Assembly (NCBI GenBank): GCA_017515595.1
Contig: JAFWFL010000012.1
Coordinates: 1 to 46,115 of the forward strand
Origin: Coriobacteriales bacterium
GTDB lineage: Bacteria; Actinomycetota; Coriobacteriia; Coriobacteriales; UMGS124
Reading direction: 5' to 3'
Length of the DNA stretch: 46,115 bases
The position numbers were made by a program, and so were the translations under genes. Within the stretch, counting starts at the first letter, position 1, and every line of letters begins with the position of its first letter. Positions 24,621 through 33,659 of this stretch are shown here, piece after piece. Under the pieces are notes generated by a model. The model was given only the letters and a program-made list of their open reading frames with translations. It did no database searches and was not told the origin of the DNA.

Positions 24621-25895
24621 TTAGTCAAGGCCAAGATAAGCCGGGTATGCGCTCTCGCCATGAACGGTAATGTCCAGGCCGCGGGCTTCGTCGGCTTCGC
24701 TGACGCGTAAGGTACCACCAAATACTTGCTTAATAATGAAGGCAATAATAACATCAAGCACAATTACAAAGGCGAGCGTTATGGCTATACCAAGGAATTG
24801 GCTTATAAAAAGCGAAGGATCGCCGGTATAAACAAGACCGCCGTATTCCGTCCAGGAAAGCTCGGGCACGCAGAAAATGCCGGTTAAGAGTCCTCCTACT
24901 ACGCCTCCTACAGAATGGCAGCCAAAGGCATCGAGCGCGTCGTCATACCCAAACTTGCGCTTTGCGATCGAGATGGCAAAGTAGCAGCACGGCGGTACGA
25001 CGAGGCCCATGATAATTGCTGCCCACGGCTCTACAAATCCGGCAGCCGGTGTAATGGCCACGAGGCCGGCGACTAAACCGGTGCAGGCACCTACCAGGGT
25101 TGACTTTCCAACCTTAATGCGCTCTACAATCATCCAGGAAACAATTCCCGCGGCAGATGCTGCAACGGTGTTCAGAAGCGCCAGTACGGCAACTCCGTCG
25201 GCAGCAAACTGAGAACCCGCGTTAAAGCCAAACCAGCCAAACCACAAAAGCGCAGCTCCCAATGCCACGAATGGAACATTATGAGCACGATAGCTCATAA
25301 CAGGGTATCCGCTGCGGCCACCCAGCATAAGGCACAAAACCAAGCCGGTAATACCTGAGCTGATATGTACTACGTCGCCACCGGCAAAGTCAAGTGCACC
25401 TATGGTATCGCCAATGAGAGAGCCTTCTCCGCCCCAAACCATGTGGGCGAGCGGAGCATATACCAAAACAACCCATATACTGATAAATGCAATAAGTGCG
25501 CCAAACTTCATGCGTCCGGCAACTGAGCCGGTAATAATAGCTGTCGTAATCATGGCAAATGCCATCTGGAAGCCAATGTTAAGGATTTCCGGATATGTGG
25601 CGTTTGTCTCGGCATCTGCCGCTTCTGCGAGCATTTGCTGCGTTGCACCTAAACAACCAAGCTGGTCAAAGCCGCCAAAGAACGGGATTGAGCCGTCTCC
25701 GCCGTATGCAAACGACCATCCGCATACAATCCAAAGAATTCCAACTACACCGATGACGCTAAAAACCATGATCATAGTATTGACCACGTTTTTGCGCCTT
25801 GACAAGCCTCCGTAAAAGAAGGCGAGACCGGGCGTCATAAGAAGCACCAGCATGGTACAAATAATCATGAACGCCGTCGATCCGGTATCAAACAT
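24621..25895 (-). CDS. amtB: Ammonium transporter (Amt family)
   Basis: This 424-residue, eleven-helix ammonium channel contains FFYGGLSRRKNVVNTM, the first pore histidine in APLAHMVWGGEGSL and the second in DDALDAFGCHSVGGVVGG. A phenylalanine gate region and the C-terminal LRVSEADEARGLDITVHGESAYP tail, the PII-contact segment, are intact. I chose the ATG at 25895, preceded by AAGGAG; the frame extends to 25919 without a ribosome site. It is followed by the PII gene. The 190-bp upstream gap holds no other gene, and I could not assign a regulator site with confidence. Confidence 0.97.
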   Translation of the reverse strand: MFDTGSTAFMIICTMLVLLMTPGLAFFYGGLSRRKNVVNTMIMVFSVIGVVGILWIVCGWSFAYGGDGSIPFFGGFDQLGCLGATQQMLAEAADAETNATYPEILNIGFQMAFAMITTAIITGSVAGRMKFGALIAFISIWVVLVYAPLAHMVWGGEGSLIGDTIGALDFAGGDVVHISSGITGLVLCLMLGGRSGYPVMSYRAHNVPFVALGAALLWFGWFGFNAGSQFAADGVAVLALLNTVAASAAGIVSWMIVERIKVGKSTLVGACTGLVAGLVAITPAAGFVEPWAAIIMGLVVPPCCYFAISIAKRKFGYDDALDAFGCHSVGGVVGGLLTGIFCVPELSWTEYGGLVYTGDPSLFISQFLGIAITLAFVIVLDVIIAFIIKQVFGGTLRVSEADEARGLDITVHGESAYPAYLGLD

Positions 25896-26086
25896 TTCGA
25901 CGCTCCTTTTTTGTAGCAACGGTTAGATGGGCGCTATTCTTGTCTGCCGCTGTTACTAAAGCGTTTCTCTTACCTGCTCGAAATACGAGCTTAATCAAGC
26001 ATATACGCCCTGTTAATCATCCTGATACGTTTATGATGTTTCTACCAGGCATTTTCATAATCCAGGGACGTACTCCGTCTTATGTC

Positions 26087-26485
26087 TTATGGCCTGTTTG
26101 ACATTGCTCTGCCATCAAGAACTTTATAACCAAACTGCTCATAAAATGCGAGCGCATCTCTGGTAAGTAATAATCCGCGAAGGCCCTCGTATTCAGGTCG
26201 CGATTCGATATATGAAACCAGCGCTGTTCCTAGACCTCTGTGCTGCCATTCTTGATCAATAATTACATCGCAAAGATAGTAGGTTGTCGCATAGTCACTG
26301 ATGACCCTTGCAAAACCAACCAATTTATGCTCACTGTTAAGATATACGCCATAGCATGATGAATTACGCATGGACCGCTCAATTGTCTCTTTGGAGCGCT
26401 TATTTGCCCAATATGACGCTTTGAGCAGCTTGACCACTTCATCAATGTTCATTTTATCTGCACCGTCAATGATTTGGTAATCCAT
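26087..26485 (-). CDS. GNAT-family N-acetyltransferase
   Basis: This 132-residue acetyltransferase has motif A VIIDQEWQHRGLGTALVSYI (acetyl-CoA pyrophosphate loop HRGLGT) and the C-terminal ALAFYEQFGYKVLDG strand. An N-terminal IDEVVKLLKASYWANKRSKETI helix pair is typical of small stand-alone GNATs. The acceptor substrate is unknown. The ATG at 26485 has AGGTGGTGGG upstream. It lies downstream of the TetR gene on the same strand but 86 bp away, so co-transcription is uncertain. Confidence 0.88.
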   Translation of the reverse strand: MDYQIIDGADKMNIDEVVKLLKASYWANKRSKETIERSMRNSSCYGVYLNSEHKLVGFARVISDYATTYYLCDVIIDQEWQHRGLGTALVSYIESRPEYEGLRGLLLTRDALAFYEQFGYKVLDGRAMSNRP

Positions 26486-26571
26486 ATCCCACCACCTTTG
26501 TCACATATATTAAAGCGTAACTATAGTGAGCGAGGAACCACATATCAAGATCATACAGTGAATAATAAGTT

Positions 26572-27204
26572 TTATGAACGGTTATTCTTTAAGATGTCGT
26601 ATTCGCTGAAGACGGTCCATTCGCGGGTTTCTTCGGGCTTTATGTCGAGGAGATTGTAAAGTTCTCTGGGTACAAGTGTGCACATCATCGAAGCGATTTT
26701 CTCGGGGCTTTCTTGCATACCGCGTATTTGCCAGCGGGTTGTAGCTTGTGTTGTTGTATACGCGAAGTTCTCAATCTGGAAGGCAATAAGCTCGGGAATC
26801 TCTGATCCTCCAAGGCGCATGAGTGCTGCGCGCTCGTAATCCTCCTTGGCAAGACGTACGGCAATGGTAGGCAATGTGTTAACATCCTGCGATTTAGCAG
26901 AGTTTGCGAGAAAGTCTTTCATCTCAAGAAGCGCCCGGTGCAGGCGCAAAAAGCCTTCGTACCAGCCAAGAGTAATACCAATGTTGCGAACCGTGGGACG
27001 AGTAAGCTCGGTGAGTACCCAATCTACCACGTCGTATTTATCAAGGAAACATTGATAAAAGGTTTGCCGAGAAATACCTGCTTTATCGCAAATGGCAGTC
27101 GTAGAAAGCTTATCGAGAGGCGTCTCCTTCATGAGGTCATCCATCGCATGGACAATCTTCATGCGGCTTTCTATGTGGTTTTGCCGGTCGTGTCCTGTAT
27201 CCAT
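26572..27204 (-). CDS. TetR/AcrR-family transcriptional regulator
   Basis: This 210-residue regulator has an N-terminal TetR helix-turn-helix (about residues 15-60), with LSTTAICDKAGISRQTFYQCFLDKYDVVDWV being the family recognition-helix segment. The remaining helical ligand-binding domain has no family-specific motif I recognise. The start has GAGGAAGC upstream. It lies downstream of the Tat flavoprotein gene on the same strand, separated by a terminator, and may control that gene; a 19-bp inverted repeat upstream of the flavoprotein (29111-29129) is a candidate operator. That link is inferred. Confidence 0.9.
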   Translation of the reverse strand: MDTGHDRQNHIESRMKIVHAMDDLMKETPLDKLSTTAICDKAGISRQTFYQCFLDKYDVVDWVLTELTRPTVRNIGITLGWYEGFLRLHRALLEMKDFLANSAKSQDVNTLPTIAVRLAKEDYERAALMRLGGSEIPELIAFQIENFAYTTTQATTRWQIRGMQESPEKIASMMCTLVPRELYNLLDIKPEETREWTVFSEYDILKNNRS

Positions 27205-27295
27205 GACTTGCTTCCTCCAAGAAGTAACAAAGAAGGGTTTACTATCTTTGAGAGTTTATAATACAGGATTATATCGTAAACGGAAATCAAAAAAC

Positions 27296-27335
27296 CGGTA
27301 GCACAGCTCGAACAACTTCTATGCTACCGATTTTT
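27296..27335. terminator. Bidirectional intrinsic terminator
   Basis: CGGTAGCA (27296-27303) pairs with TGCTACCG (27322-27329). TTTTT follows on the plus strand (27331-27335), and on the minus strand the stem is followed by GGTTTTTT. In context it ends transcription of the flavoprotein gene before the TetR gene. Confidence 0.8.
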
Positions 27336-27357
27336 AGTATTCATAATGTGACAGAGA

Positions 27358-27413
27358 GAATGGTTTAGGTGCCATGTCATATTGGCCCCCACAAAGCAGC
27401 GCCAAAACCATTC
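27358..27413. repeat. Imperfect inverted repeat downstream of the flavoprotein gene
   Basis: GAATGGTTTAGGTGC (27358-27372) pairs with GCGCCAAAACCATTC (27399-27413) with one mismatch and one G-T pair, around a 26-nt loop. It lies in the 3' untranslated region of the flavoprotein transcript, 34 bp after the stop. No T-tract is attached. It may be an RNA-stability element or the remains of a repeat. Confidence 0.5.
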
Positions 27414-27446
27414 CCTGCAATCACACTATTTTAAATGATATTTGTT

Positions 27447-29006
27447 TTATGCCAAGGCGCGCAGTGCGGCGCGGGCACCGGCGACACGGCCGGTAGCGAT
27501 TGCGATGCTTTGGTCTGAACCGGGAAGTGAGATGCCATAGGTCTCACCGGCATAGCCGTTGCACTCCATACCTGCAGCATAGAGGCCCTCAATGGGTTTA
27601 CGCTCGGCGCTAATGACACGGCAATCAATATCAGTGCGGATGCCGCCCATGGTATTCATGAGGTTAGCAATAACGCGGAAGCCGTAGAACGGAGGCTCGG
27701 TGAGAGCTACGAGGCTCGAAGGATCCTTGCCGTACTCCTCGTCAACTCCTGCTTCGCATGCTGCGTTGTATGTAGCAACTACCTGGGCAAGCTTGGCGGG
27801 GTCAAGACCCATTTGCTCGGCGAGCTCTTCAAAGGTATCTGCCTTATAAATGTCAGGGTTGCCGTCGGCGAGTGCTTCTTCAATGTCATCAAAGATGTGC
27901 TCAAGCAGTGTGCCGGGAACTACATAAGCGCCGGCACCAAAACGTGCGCCTTCAGTCTGGAGCTTGGTAAGCACGGTGGTGTCAACAAAGGAGTAAACCT
28001 CATCCTGCATGAGCACGCAGTTGGTGGCGCGGGTATAGTGCTTGGCCACGTCCTCGCTTACAAAGCGCTCGGTGTCCTGGTTTACCCAAAGCTGCATAGG
28101 ATCCATAGCGCCGGCTACGGTGATGTGATTGGTCAGAGGAATGCCCTTAACGGTTGTACCAATGGTGCAGGCAGTGAAGTTAGAAGGCTCAAGTCCGCCG
28201 GCCTCAAAAGCCATACGAATACCGTCACCTGAGATGTCATTAATGCCACGGAAGTACACACGGTTCATATCGAGGTTGCAGTATTGCTCGAGCATTTCAT
28301 TGTTGCCGGCAAAACCACCGGTTGCAAGAATAACTGAAGGAGCGTTTACCTGCAGATAGCTGCCATCAGCCTTGCTTGCAAGAAGACCAGTGGCTACACC
28401 GTCTGTCATAACAACAGAAACCGCGGGAGACTCAAAAAGGATCTGAACCCCAAGCTCCTCTGCAGCAGCGTTCAAATGGTCAATAAGCATCATGCCATGG
28501 TTATCGCCGGCGTAAACATGCCAGGTAGCAAACTCGCCGCCGGTAGCCGCAACGGTTGCAAACTCGACGCCGTGGGCAATGAGCCAGTCGATATTTTCAG
28601 CGGAGTTAAAGGCTACCTGCTCCCAAAGCTTGGTGTTAACCTTGTAGTTTTGGAACTCATATTCGGCAACGAGAAGGCTCTTGGGATCGCCCTCAATGCC
28701 CATCTCCTTCTGAATGGAGGAACCGGCAGCAAAAACGCCTTCTGCGAACTGGCAGCTGCCACCCAGGCGAGCAGCCTTCTCAAGAACAATAACGCGAGCG
28801 CCATTCTCGGCTGCTTCAACAGCAGCAGTGAGGCCTGAAGCACCGGCGCCGGCAATAACAACGTCAGCTTCAAGAATCTCAGCAGGCTCAACAGCTGCCT
28901 CATCAGCCTGAGCAATAACAGTGGTGCCCAAAGCTGCAACGGCGGCTGTGCCGGTAGCAGCCTTAAGGAATGCACGACGGTTCATAGCATTGCATGTGGT
29001 AGTCAT
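27447..29006 (-). CDS. Tat-exported FAD-dependent fumarate-reductase-like oxidoreductase
   Basis: This 519-residue flavoprotein has a twin-arginine signal (NRRAFLKAAT, Arg10-Arg11), a hydrophobic stretch and an ADEAAVEPAE junction, so it acts outside the membrane. The FAD site is VVIAGAGASGLTAAVEAAENGARVIVLEK in form; the substrate half ends with GGIRTDIDCRVIS, GLYAAGMECNGYAGETYG and LPGSDQSIAIATGRVAG. No heme-binding CxxCH or FMN-binding domain is present, so electrons must come from a separate carrier. Coriobacteria hold many paralogues that reduce fumarate, urocanate, phenylpropenoids or other enoates; the substrate cannot be told here. The start has AGAAGGAT upstream. Confidence 0.93.
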   Translation of the reverse strand: MTTTCNAMNRRAFLKAATGTAAVAALGTTVIAQADEAAVEPAEILEADVVIAGAGASGLTAAVEAAENGARVIVLEKAARLGGSCQFAEGVFAAGSSIQKEMGIEGDPKSLLVAEYEFQNYKVNTKLWEQVAFNSAENIDWLIAHGVEFATVAATGGEFATWHVYAGDNHGMMLIDHLNAAAEELGVQILFESPAVSVVMTDGVATGLLASKADGSYLQVNAPSVILATGGFAGNNEMLEQYCNLDMNRVYFRGINDISGDGIRMAFEAGGLEPSNFTACTIGTTVKGIPLTNHITVAGAMDPMQLWVNQDTERFVSEDVAKHYTRATNCVLMQDEVYSFVDTTVLTKLQTEGARFGAGAYVVPGTLLEHIFDDIEEALADGNPDIYKADTFEELAEQMGLDPAKLAQVVATYNAACEAGVDEEYGKDPSSLVALTEPPFYGFRVIANLMNTMGGIRTDIDCRVISAERKPIEGLYAAGMECNGYAGETYGISLPGSDQSIAIATGRVAGARAALRALA

Positions 29007-29427
29007 ATTCCCATCCTTCTTTCTTCTTGGTTAAAAGGTTGTACAAGAGTTTATGGCTTTTGCCCCGGCGAGGGAATTGACAGAATGTGCGCTAACGCCT
29101 TAAAGGGTTGACAACTAGGCCATAGTTGTACTGACTTGGATACAACATTGTTCCGAATGACAAAAGTGTTAGTAAAAAGATAATGATTAGTAGTCAAGAA
29201 CCAAGACCAGCGGGCTTCTCGGCCAGAAAATTGTGGCTCTGGGACCAACTATTGTCTCTTGGAGTTGTCTGATGCGAGTGCATCAATATAAAAAATATAC
29301 TTACTATTAATGTTTGGGAATAGGTACTATAATGGTATTGAAACTCTGTGCTTATGTTGAGTGGCTTGCCAGAGAGTATGACAAAGATTGCTTAAGCAGA
29401 GCCGAGATCAGAGGGGGAGGCATTTGT
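29007..29427. other. Non-coding gap between flavoprotein and rubredoxin genes
   Basis: No gene is supported in this stretch of about 420 bp. It holds the divergent control regions: a 19-bp inverted repeat at 29111-29129; one copy of the recurrent motif GGCCGAGAAGCCC (reverse strand, near 29213-29225); and a TATAAT at 29328-29333 with only a weak -35 for the rubredoxin gene. An in-frame extension of the rubredoxin ORF back to 29314 lacks a ribosome site. Confidence 0.6.
29111..29129. promoter_or_regulatory. 19-bp inverted repeat, candidate regulator operator
   Basis: ACAACTA (29111-29117) and TAGTTGT (29123-29129) are perfect inverted half-sites around a 5-bp centre. The site lies 105 bp before the flavoprotein ATG. 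Size and symmetry suit a TetR-family dimer such as the one encoded at 26572-27204, but nothing shows direct binding. Confidence 0.35.
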
Positions 29428-30066
29428 ATGAGATATGTATGCGGCGTATGCGGTTATGTATACGATGAAGAAAAAGAAGGAGTTCCCTTTTCTGAATTGC
29501 CGGAGGATTGGCGCTGTCCTCTTTGTAAAGCCCCCAAGTCTGAATTCAGGGCTGAAGGCGAACAAACAGCGGCGGTGGCAACACCAGCGCTAAAAACAGA
29601 CGAGGACTTCAAAAAGCTGTCGGTTGGGCAGATGGCTGCCTTGTGTACAAACCTTGCGCGAGGCTGTGAAAAACAGTACAAACAAGAAGAATCACAGCTG
29701 TTTACAGACTTGGCTGCCTATTTCTCAAAAGTAGTGCCGGAGCAGACAGATGCCGGAATAGAAGAACTGGCGTCGCTTTTACAGGCTGATATTGATCAGT
29801 ATCCCGGGATTCGAACGGTTGTGGATCAAAACAAAGACCGGGGTGCAGCAAGAGCGCTCGTATGGGGCGAGAAAGTCTCGCGGATGCTATCTTCCCTTGT
29901 GAACCGGTATCTAAAAGACGGCGAAGAGCTTTTGAAGGATACAGAAATCTGGGTCTGCACCGCCTGTGGGTTTGTCTATATTGGAGACACTCCCCCCGAG
30001 CGTTGTCCGGTTTGCAGAGTTCCTGCAGAGAAGTTCGAAAAGATTGAGGGGAGGAAGGCATCATGA
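29428..30066 (+). CDS. Double-rubredoxin-domain protein (electron transfer, oxygen defence)
   Basis: This protein of about 212 residues has a rubredoxin domain at each end. The N-terminal one is [14 protein letters not shown]...WRCPLCKAP (two CxxC pairs); the C-terminal one is [25 protein letters not shown]. The central 120 residues are helical without a diiron ExxH motif. It probably passes electrons to the rubrerythrin encoded next, for peroxide or oxygen reduction. I chose the ATG at 29428, preceded by GGGGGAGG; the frame extends back to 29314 without support. Its stop overlaps the next start as ATGA, so the pair is translationally coupled. Confidence 0.88.
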   Translation: MRYVCGVCGYVYDEEKEGVPFSELPEDWRCPLCKAPKSEFRAEGEQTAAVATPALKTDEDFKKLSVGQMAALCTNLARGCEKQYKQEESQLFTDLAAYFSKVVPEQTDAGIEELASLLQADIDQYPGIRTVVDQNKDRGAARALVWGEKVSRMLSSLVNRYLKDGEELLKDTEIWVCTACGFVYIGDTPPERCPVCRVPAEKFEKIEGRKAS

Positions 30067-31235
30067 AGAAATTCGCCGTGAGAAATCTCTCTCTATGCAC
30101 CAAGGATTGCATGTGTCTGTTTGTCTGCCCTTATGGTGCGACTGACACAGAGAATAGTATTATTGACAAAGACAAGTGCGTGGGTTGCGGAGCGTGTGCG
30201 GAGGCATGCCCCAGCAAAGCGATCAGCATGATTCCGGCAGATTACCCTCCTCAGCAGGAGAAGCAAGAAGAAGTAATTGCCGTGATGAACGTATTGGCAC
30301 AGAACAAAGCCAATCAGGAAAAAATCGCTTTGCAAATCGCGGAGACTTCTCAAGATGAAGGGCTGTACAGACTGATGAAAGCTACTGCCGCCTCTCTGCG
30401 TTTGCTGGGAGCGGATGTAATGCGAGAGGCAGGGTATCTTTTACCGCAAAGCGGTAACGTGCAAGAAAAGCTTACGGAATGGAGCAGTGATGCGAGTTTG
30501 CCGGAGACGGTAAGAGAAAAAGCCGCAAAGCTGTTAAAAATGTTTTCAAATAAACCAGGGCAAACGGAGGATATCAAAATGGCACAGTACAAATGCAAGA
30601 TTTGCGGAGCAGTATTCGAGGTAAAAGAGGGCGAAACGCCGGTATGTCCGGTATGCAAAGCTACGGGCGATAACCTGGAAAAGATTCAAACAAACGCCGG
30701 CAATAAGTATGCCGGAACACAGACTGAGAAAAACTTGGAGGCTGCGTTCGCCGGTGAGTCACAGGCAAGAAATAAGTACACGTATTTTGCCTCTGTAGCC
30801 AAAAAAGAGGGCTATGAACAGATCGCTGCCATGTTCTTGAAGACAGCAGATAATGAAAAAGAACATGCAAAAATGTGGTTCAAAGAGCTGTCGGGCATTG
30901 GGTCAACAGCCGAGAATCTTGCAGCCGCGGCAGACGGTGAAAACTACGAATGGACAGACATGTATGAGGGCTTTGCCCAAACTGCCGAGAAAGAAGGATT
31001 CCCCGAGCTTGCCGCTAAGTTCAGAGCAGTGGGAGCGATCGAGAAGCACCATGAAGAGCGTTACCGTGCGCTGCTTAGAAATGTTGAGGCACAAGAGGTT
31101 TTCCAAAAGAGCGAAGTAAAAGTGTGGGAGTGCCGGAACTGCGGACATATTGTAGTTGGCACAAAAGCCCCGGAAATCTGCCCTGTCTGCGCTCATCCGC
31201 AAAGCTACTTTGAGATCAATGCAGAGAATTACTAA
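30063..31235 (+). CDS. Ferredoxin-rubrerythrin fusion protein
   Basis: The product has 390 residues. Residues 10-52 form a ferredoxin with eight cysteines (12, 16, 18, 22 and [12 protein letters not shown] from 39), fit for two Fe-S clusters; the first group is irregularly spaced. Residues 60-165 are helical. From Met173 follows a complete rubrerythrin: an N-terminal rubredoxin-type knot (CKICG...CPVCK), the diiron four-helix bundle ([40 protein letters not shown]) and a C-terminal rubredoxin knot ([10 protein letters not shown]...CPVCAHP). It should reduce peroxide with electrons delivered in cis. Met173 has its own strong ribosome site, so a stand-alone rubrerythrin (218 residues) may also be made. 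Confidence 0.9.
   Translation: MKKFAVRNLSLCTKDCMCLFVCPYGATDTENSIIDKDKCVGCGACAEACPSKAISMIPADYPPQQEKQEEVIAVMNVLAQNKANQEKIALQIAETSQDEGLYRLMKATAASLRLLGADVMREAGYLLPQSGNVQEKLTEWSSDASLPETVREKAAKLLKMFSNKPGQTEDIKMAQYKCKICGAVFEVKEGETPVCPVCKATGDNLEKIQTNAGNKYAGTQTEKNLEAAFAGESQARNKYTYFASVAKKEGYEQIAAMFLKTADNEKEHAKMWFKELSGIGSTAENLAAAADGENYEWTDMYEGFAQTAEKEGFPELAAKFRAVGAIEKHHEERYRALLRNVEAQEVFQKSEVKVWECRNCGHIVVGTKAPEICPVCAHPQSYFEINAENY
30565..30581 (+). promoter_or_regulatory. Internal ribosome-binding site and ATG inside the ferredoxin-rubrerythrin gene
   Basis: ACGGAGG (30564-30570) lies eight bases before an in-frame ATG at 30579-30581, whose product begins [10 protein letters not shown], the normal N-terminus of a free rubrerythrin. 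It suggests either dual translation or a recent fusion of two once-separate genes. Confidence 0.55.
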
Positions 31236-31311
31236 TGGTAAGATTCTCGACAAGCTGATTGGGGTAGACTGCCTAGTGGTGAGCGGTAGCAATGAGGCCA
31301 CGGTGTTGCCA

Positions 31312-31340
31312 TTGGCTAGGCTATCTTTGCATTGTATAAT
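31312..31340 (+). promoter_or_regulatory. Candidate promoter of the DUF5714 gene
   Basis: TTGGCT (31312-31317) and TATAAT (31335-31340) are separated by 17 bp and lie 34 bp before the ATG at 31374, a good housekeeping promoter match. Confidence 0.55.
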
Positions 31341-31373
31341 CACTTCTAAATCAGGTTCTCGGAGGTGACTGCG

Positions 31374-32078
31374 ATGAAAGAAGAATGTCTTATTTGTAAA
31401 GCCCCTTTGGAATATCTTGAGACAGATGAGCTGATGGAATGTGCTATTTGTCACAAGAAAGAGAATAGTAAGACCAGGTGTATTAACGGTCATTACGTCT
31501 GTAACACATGCCATACTGCAGGTATGGATACAATTATTGACCTGTGTTTAAATGAGACATCAAAAAATCCGATTGCGATAATCGAGAAAATGATGGCCTT
31601 GCCATTTTGCCATATGCACGGCCCCGAGCATCATGTGATGGTTGGTGCGGCGCTGCTCACAGCCTATAAAAATGCCGGGGGCGTGATTGATCTTGAACCG
31701 GCTTTGATAGAGATGCTGAATCGTGGCAAAAGCGTGCCCGGAGGAGCCTGCGGTTTTTGGGGGGCCTGCGGTGCAGGCATTAGTTCAGGCATGTTTGTAT
31801 CCATTATCTCAAAGTCCACACCGCTTGCCAAGGAGCCGTTTGCCCTTTCGCATCAAATGACAGCAAAATCTCTGGAGGTCATTGGAGAGATTGGCGGTCC
31901 ACGTTGTTGTAAACGAGACTCATTTCTCTCCATCCTGTCTGCGATTGATTTTGTAAAGGATCATTTTGGTATTGAGATGGAGAAGCCCGCGATCACTTGT
32001 ACATACTCCGCGCAGAATAACCAATGCATCAGAAAACGCTGTCCTTTTTACGATGACAAACCAAATATCAGGATATAA
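31374..32078 (+). CDS. DUF5714 domain protein
   Basis: This 234-residue protein matches the DUF5714 family, common in anaerobes and of unknown function. It is cysteine-rich: an N-terminal zinc-ribbon-like part (CLICKAPLEY, CAICHKK, CINGHYVCNTCH), then LPFCHMHGPEHHVMVG, the glycine-rich PGGACGFWGACGAGISSG, the GGPRCCKRD motif and a C-terminal CIRKRCPFY. The many Cys and His suggest metal or iron-sulfur binding, possibly linked to C1 or cofactor metabolism, as an inference. I chose the ATG at 31374, seven bases after GGAGGT. The 3' end overlaps the convergent membrane gene by 11 bp. Confidence 0.85.
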   Translation: MKEECLICKAPLEYLETDELMECAICHKKENSKTRCINGHYVCNTCHTAGMDTIIDLCLNETSKNPIAIIEKMMALPFCHMHGPEHHVMVGAALLTAYKNAGGVIDLEPALIEMLNRGKSVPGGACGFWGACGAGISSGMFVSIISKSTPLAKEPFALSHQMTAKSLEVIGEIGGPRCCKRDSFLSILSAIDFVKDHFGIEMEKPAITCTYSAQNNQCIRKRCPFYDDKPNIRI

Positions 32079-33552
32079 GCGCGTATTGCAAGATGCCATA
32101 TACTATGAGCACCGATGCGAGCGTTATTGCCAAAGGAATTGGTTTAGACATGATAAATCCTACAAACTCGCGCAAAAGGGCGTTCGGCCAAAAGTATGCT
32201 CGTGTGGGGCTTGCAATACCATGAGCATCCATTCCCGCCTGATGCGCACAAATATATGCTCTGAATACATGGTAATTTGTGGTGGAAAATACGATGCTCG
32301 GTAATGTGTCTTTACCCTTTTGTTCCCAATCCTTTTGTATAAGCCCGGCCGAGAAGAGCATGTTTTCACTTGTGCGCGTTGATTTATCTTCAGGAATAAT
32401 GCAGTCGGCAGGTACACCGTTTTGTACCAGATATTCTCTCATTGACTCAGCTTCCGAGCAAACCTCATCAGGGCCTTGCCCTCCGCTTGGAACAAATACC
32501 GTTGGTGTTCCGTCGCTATATGCATGGTTTGCCACCCATTGGCGCATGGTGTCTATTCTCCCCTTGAGCAAAGGTGTAGGAGTCCCGTCCTTCCTGAGAC
32601 CGCATCCCAAGATAATTGCGTAATCAGCAGCTTTGTCAGGTACGTAGCGCACCGCTAACCACGAACAAATAAAGATTGAGAGCAAAAGCGCGATGACAAA
32701 AATGGCAGTCATAGATATACTGCCTTCTACAAGCATAAATATGCGGTATTCCTCAAACGAGCCGGTAAAATTTCTGCCCATCATAAAGATCAAAAACGCA
32801 AACCATATCACGCCGAGTACAAACCCCAGGAGGTTTTGAGGTCTGAATCCCTCATGGCGCACGAGGGAGATATTACTGACCGCAAGACCTACAGACATAA
32901 CAATCATGATAGGTGTGACTAAATACAAAACCATAGTGGCCATAGAGACAATGCTTTGTGCCAATTGACCAAAAGAATTTGTCTTACCCGGTAGTAGTAA
33001 GTAGCAGAATATTGCCTCGGCAAGCATAAAAAACATGGCCAGACCGCAATATGCCACCATCTCATATGAGTACCATCTTTGCCGGAGAAGATCTACAAAT
33101 CCCCAAATCAAAAGTACAAGCAAAACCCCAATAAAGATAACAATTGAGATATGAATTACCTCATAACCCGAGAAGTTTACGCCATCTACCGTGAGTATTC
33201 CGCTGACACTGTCAACATTTGCGAGCGCAAAAAAGGATCGAGACGTATCTGCATCACCAGTTGTTTCAACATTCACAAAGGTTTCCCCGGGCGCAAGTGC
33301 TTTGAGCTGAAGCAATGATTTACCTTGAGAATCAGTGACAATGTTTGCGTCAACAATGCCTTCAGTTTCATACGTAATAACAGCATTATCCTGAGTAATA
33401 CCGACAATCGTGATAGGCATGGAATACGATGAACCAACGTTTCTAACATTGACAGCGCAAATAATGACCAGCGCCACAAACAGCGGTATCAAAATCAAAA
33501 ACCGCTTCTTGGTAGAAACCGGACACTGCATTTCTGTCTTTGGCTTGTTCAT
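32068..33552 (-). CDS. Membrane protein with C-terminal YdcF/DUF218 (ElyC/SanA) domain
   Basis: This protein of about 494 residues has one N-terminal transmembrane helix (FLILIPLFVALVIICAV), an extracytoplasmic beta-rich stretch of about 100 residues, then some seven helices, and a DUF218 domain with ADYAIILGCGLRKDGTPTP, LLKGRID, VFVPSGGQGPDE, SEAESMREYL and STRTSENM. A final helix ends the protein. DUF218 proteins act in envelope or polysaccharide-related processes; the exact reaction is not known. I chose the ATG at 33552 with GGGAGA upstream over one at 33621. Confidence 0.85.
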   Translation of the reverse strand: MNKPKTEMQCPVSTKKRFLILIPLFVALVIICAVNVRNVGSSYSMPITIVGITQDNAVITYETEGIVDANIVTDSQGKSLLQLKALAPGETFVNVETTGDADTSRSFFALANVDSVSGILTVDGVNFSGYEVIHISIVIFIGVLLVLLIWGFVDLLRQRWYSYEMVAYCGLAMFFMLAEAIFCYLLLPGKTNSFGQLAQSIVSMATMVLYLVTPIMIVMSVGLAVSNISLVRHEGFRPQNLLGFVLGVIWFAFLIFMMGRNFTGSFEEYRIFMLVEGSISMTAIFVIALLLSIFICSWLAVRYVPDKAADYAIILGCGLRKDGTPTPLLKGRIDTMRQWVANHAYSDGTPTVFVPSGGQGPDEVCSEAESMREYLVQNGVPADCIIPEDKSTRTSENMLFSAGLIQKDWEQKGKDTLPSIVFSTTNYHVFRAYICAHQAGMDAHGIASPTRAYFWPNALLREFVGFIMSKPIPLAITLASVLIVYGILQYALIS

Positions 33553-33659
33553 ACGCTTCTCCCAAGTAAACAAAGCTTTGATCCAGATCATTGTTGATTG
33601 TCTTGGTATCAAACTATACAATCACTCTAGTAAATCTGGAGTGATCTAAGAAGATTGTT

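Noticed and set aside
25905-25975. GlnR-like site (GTTAC then GTTTC) upstream of amtB
   Set aside because: Only one half-resembling site, and the regulator is not known for this lineage; too weak to list.
27358-27413. Riboswitch downstream of the flavoprotein gene
   Set aside because: The structure lies after the gene's stop, not in a leader, and shows no known riboswitch core.
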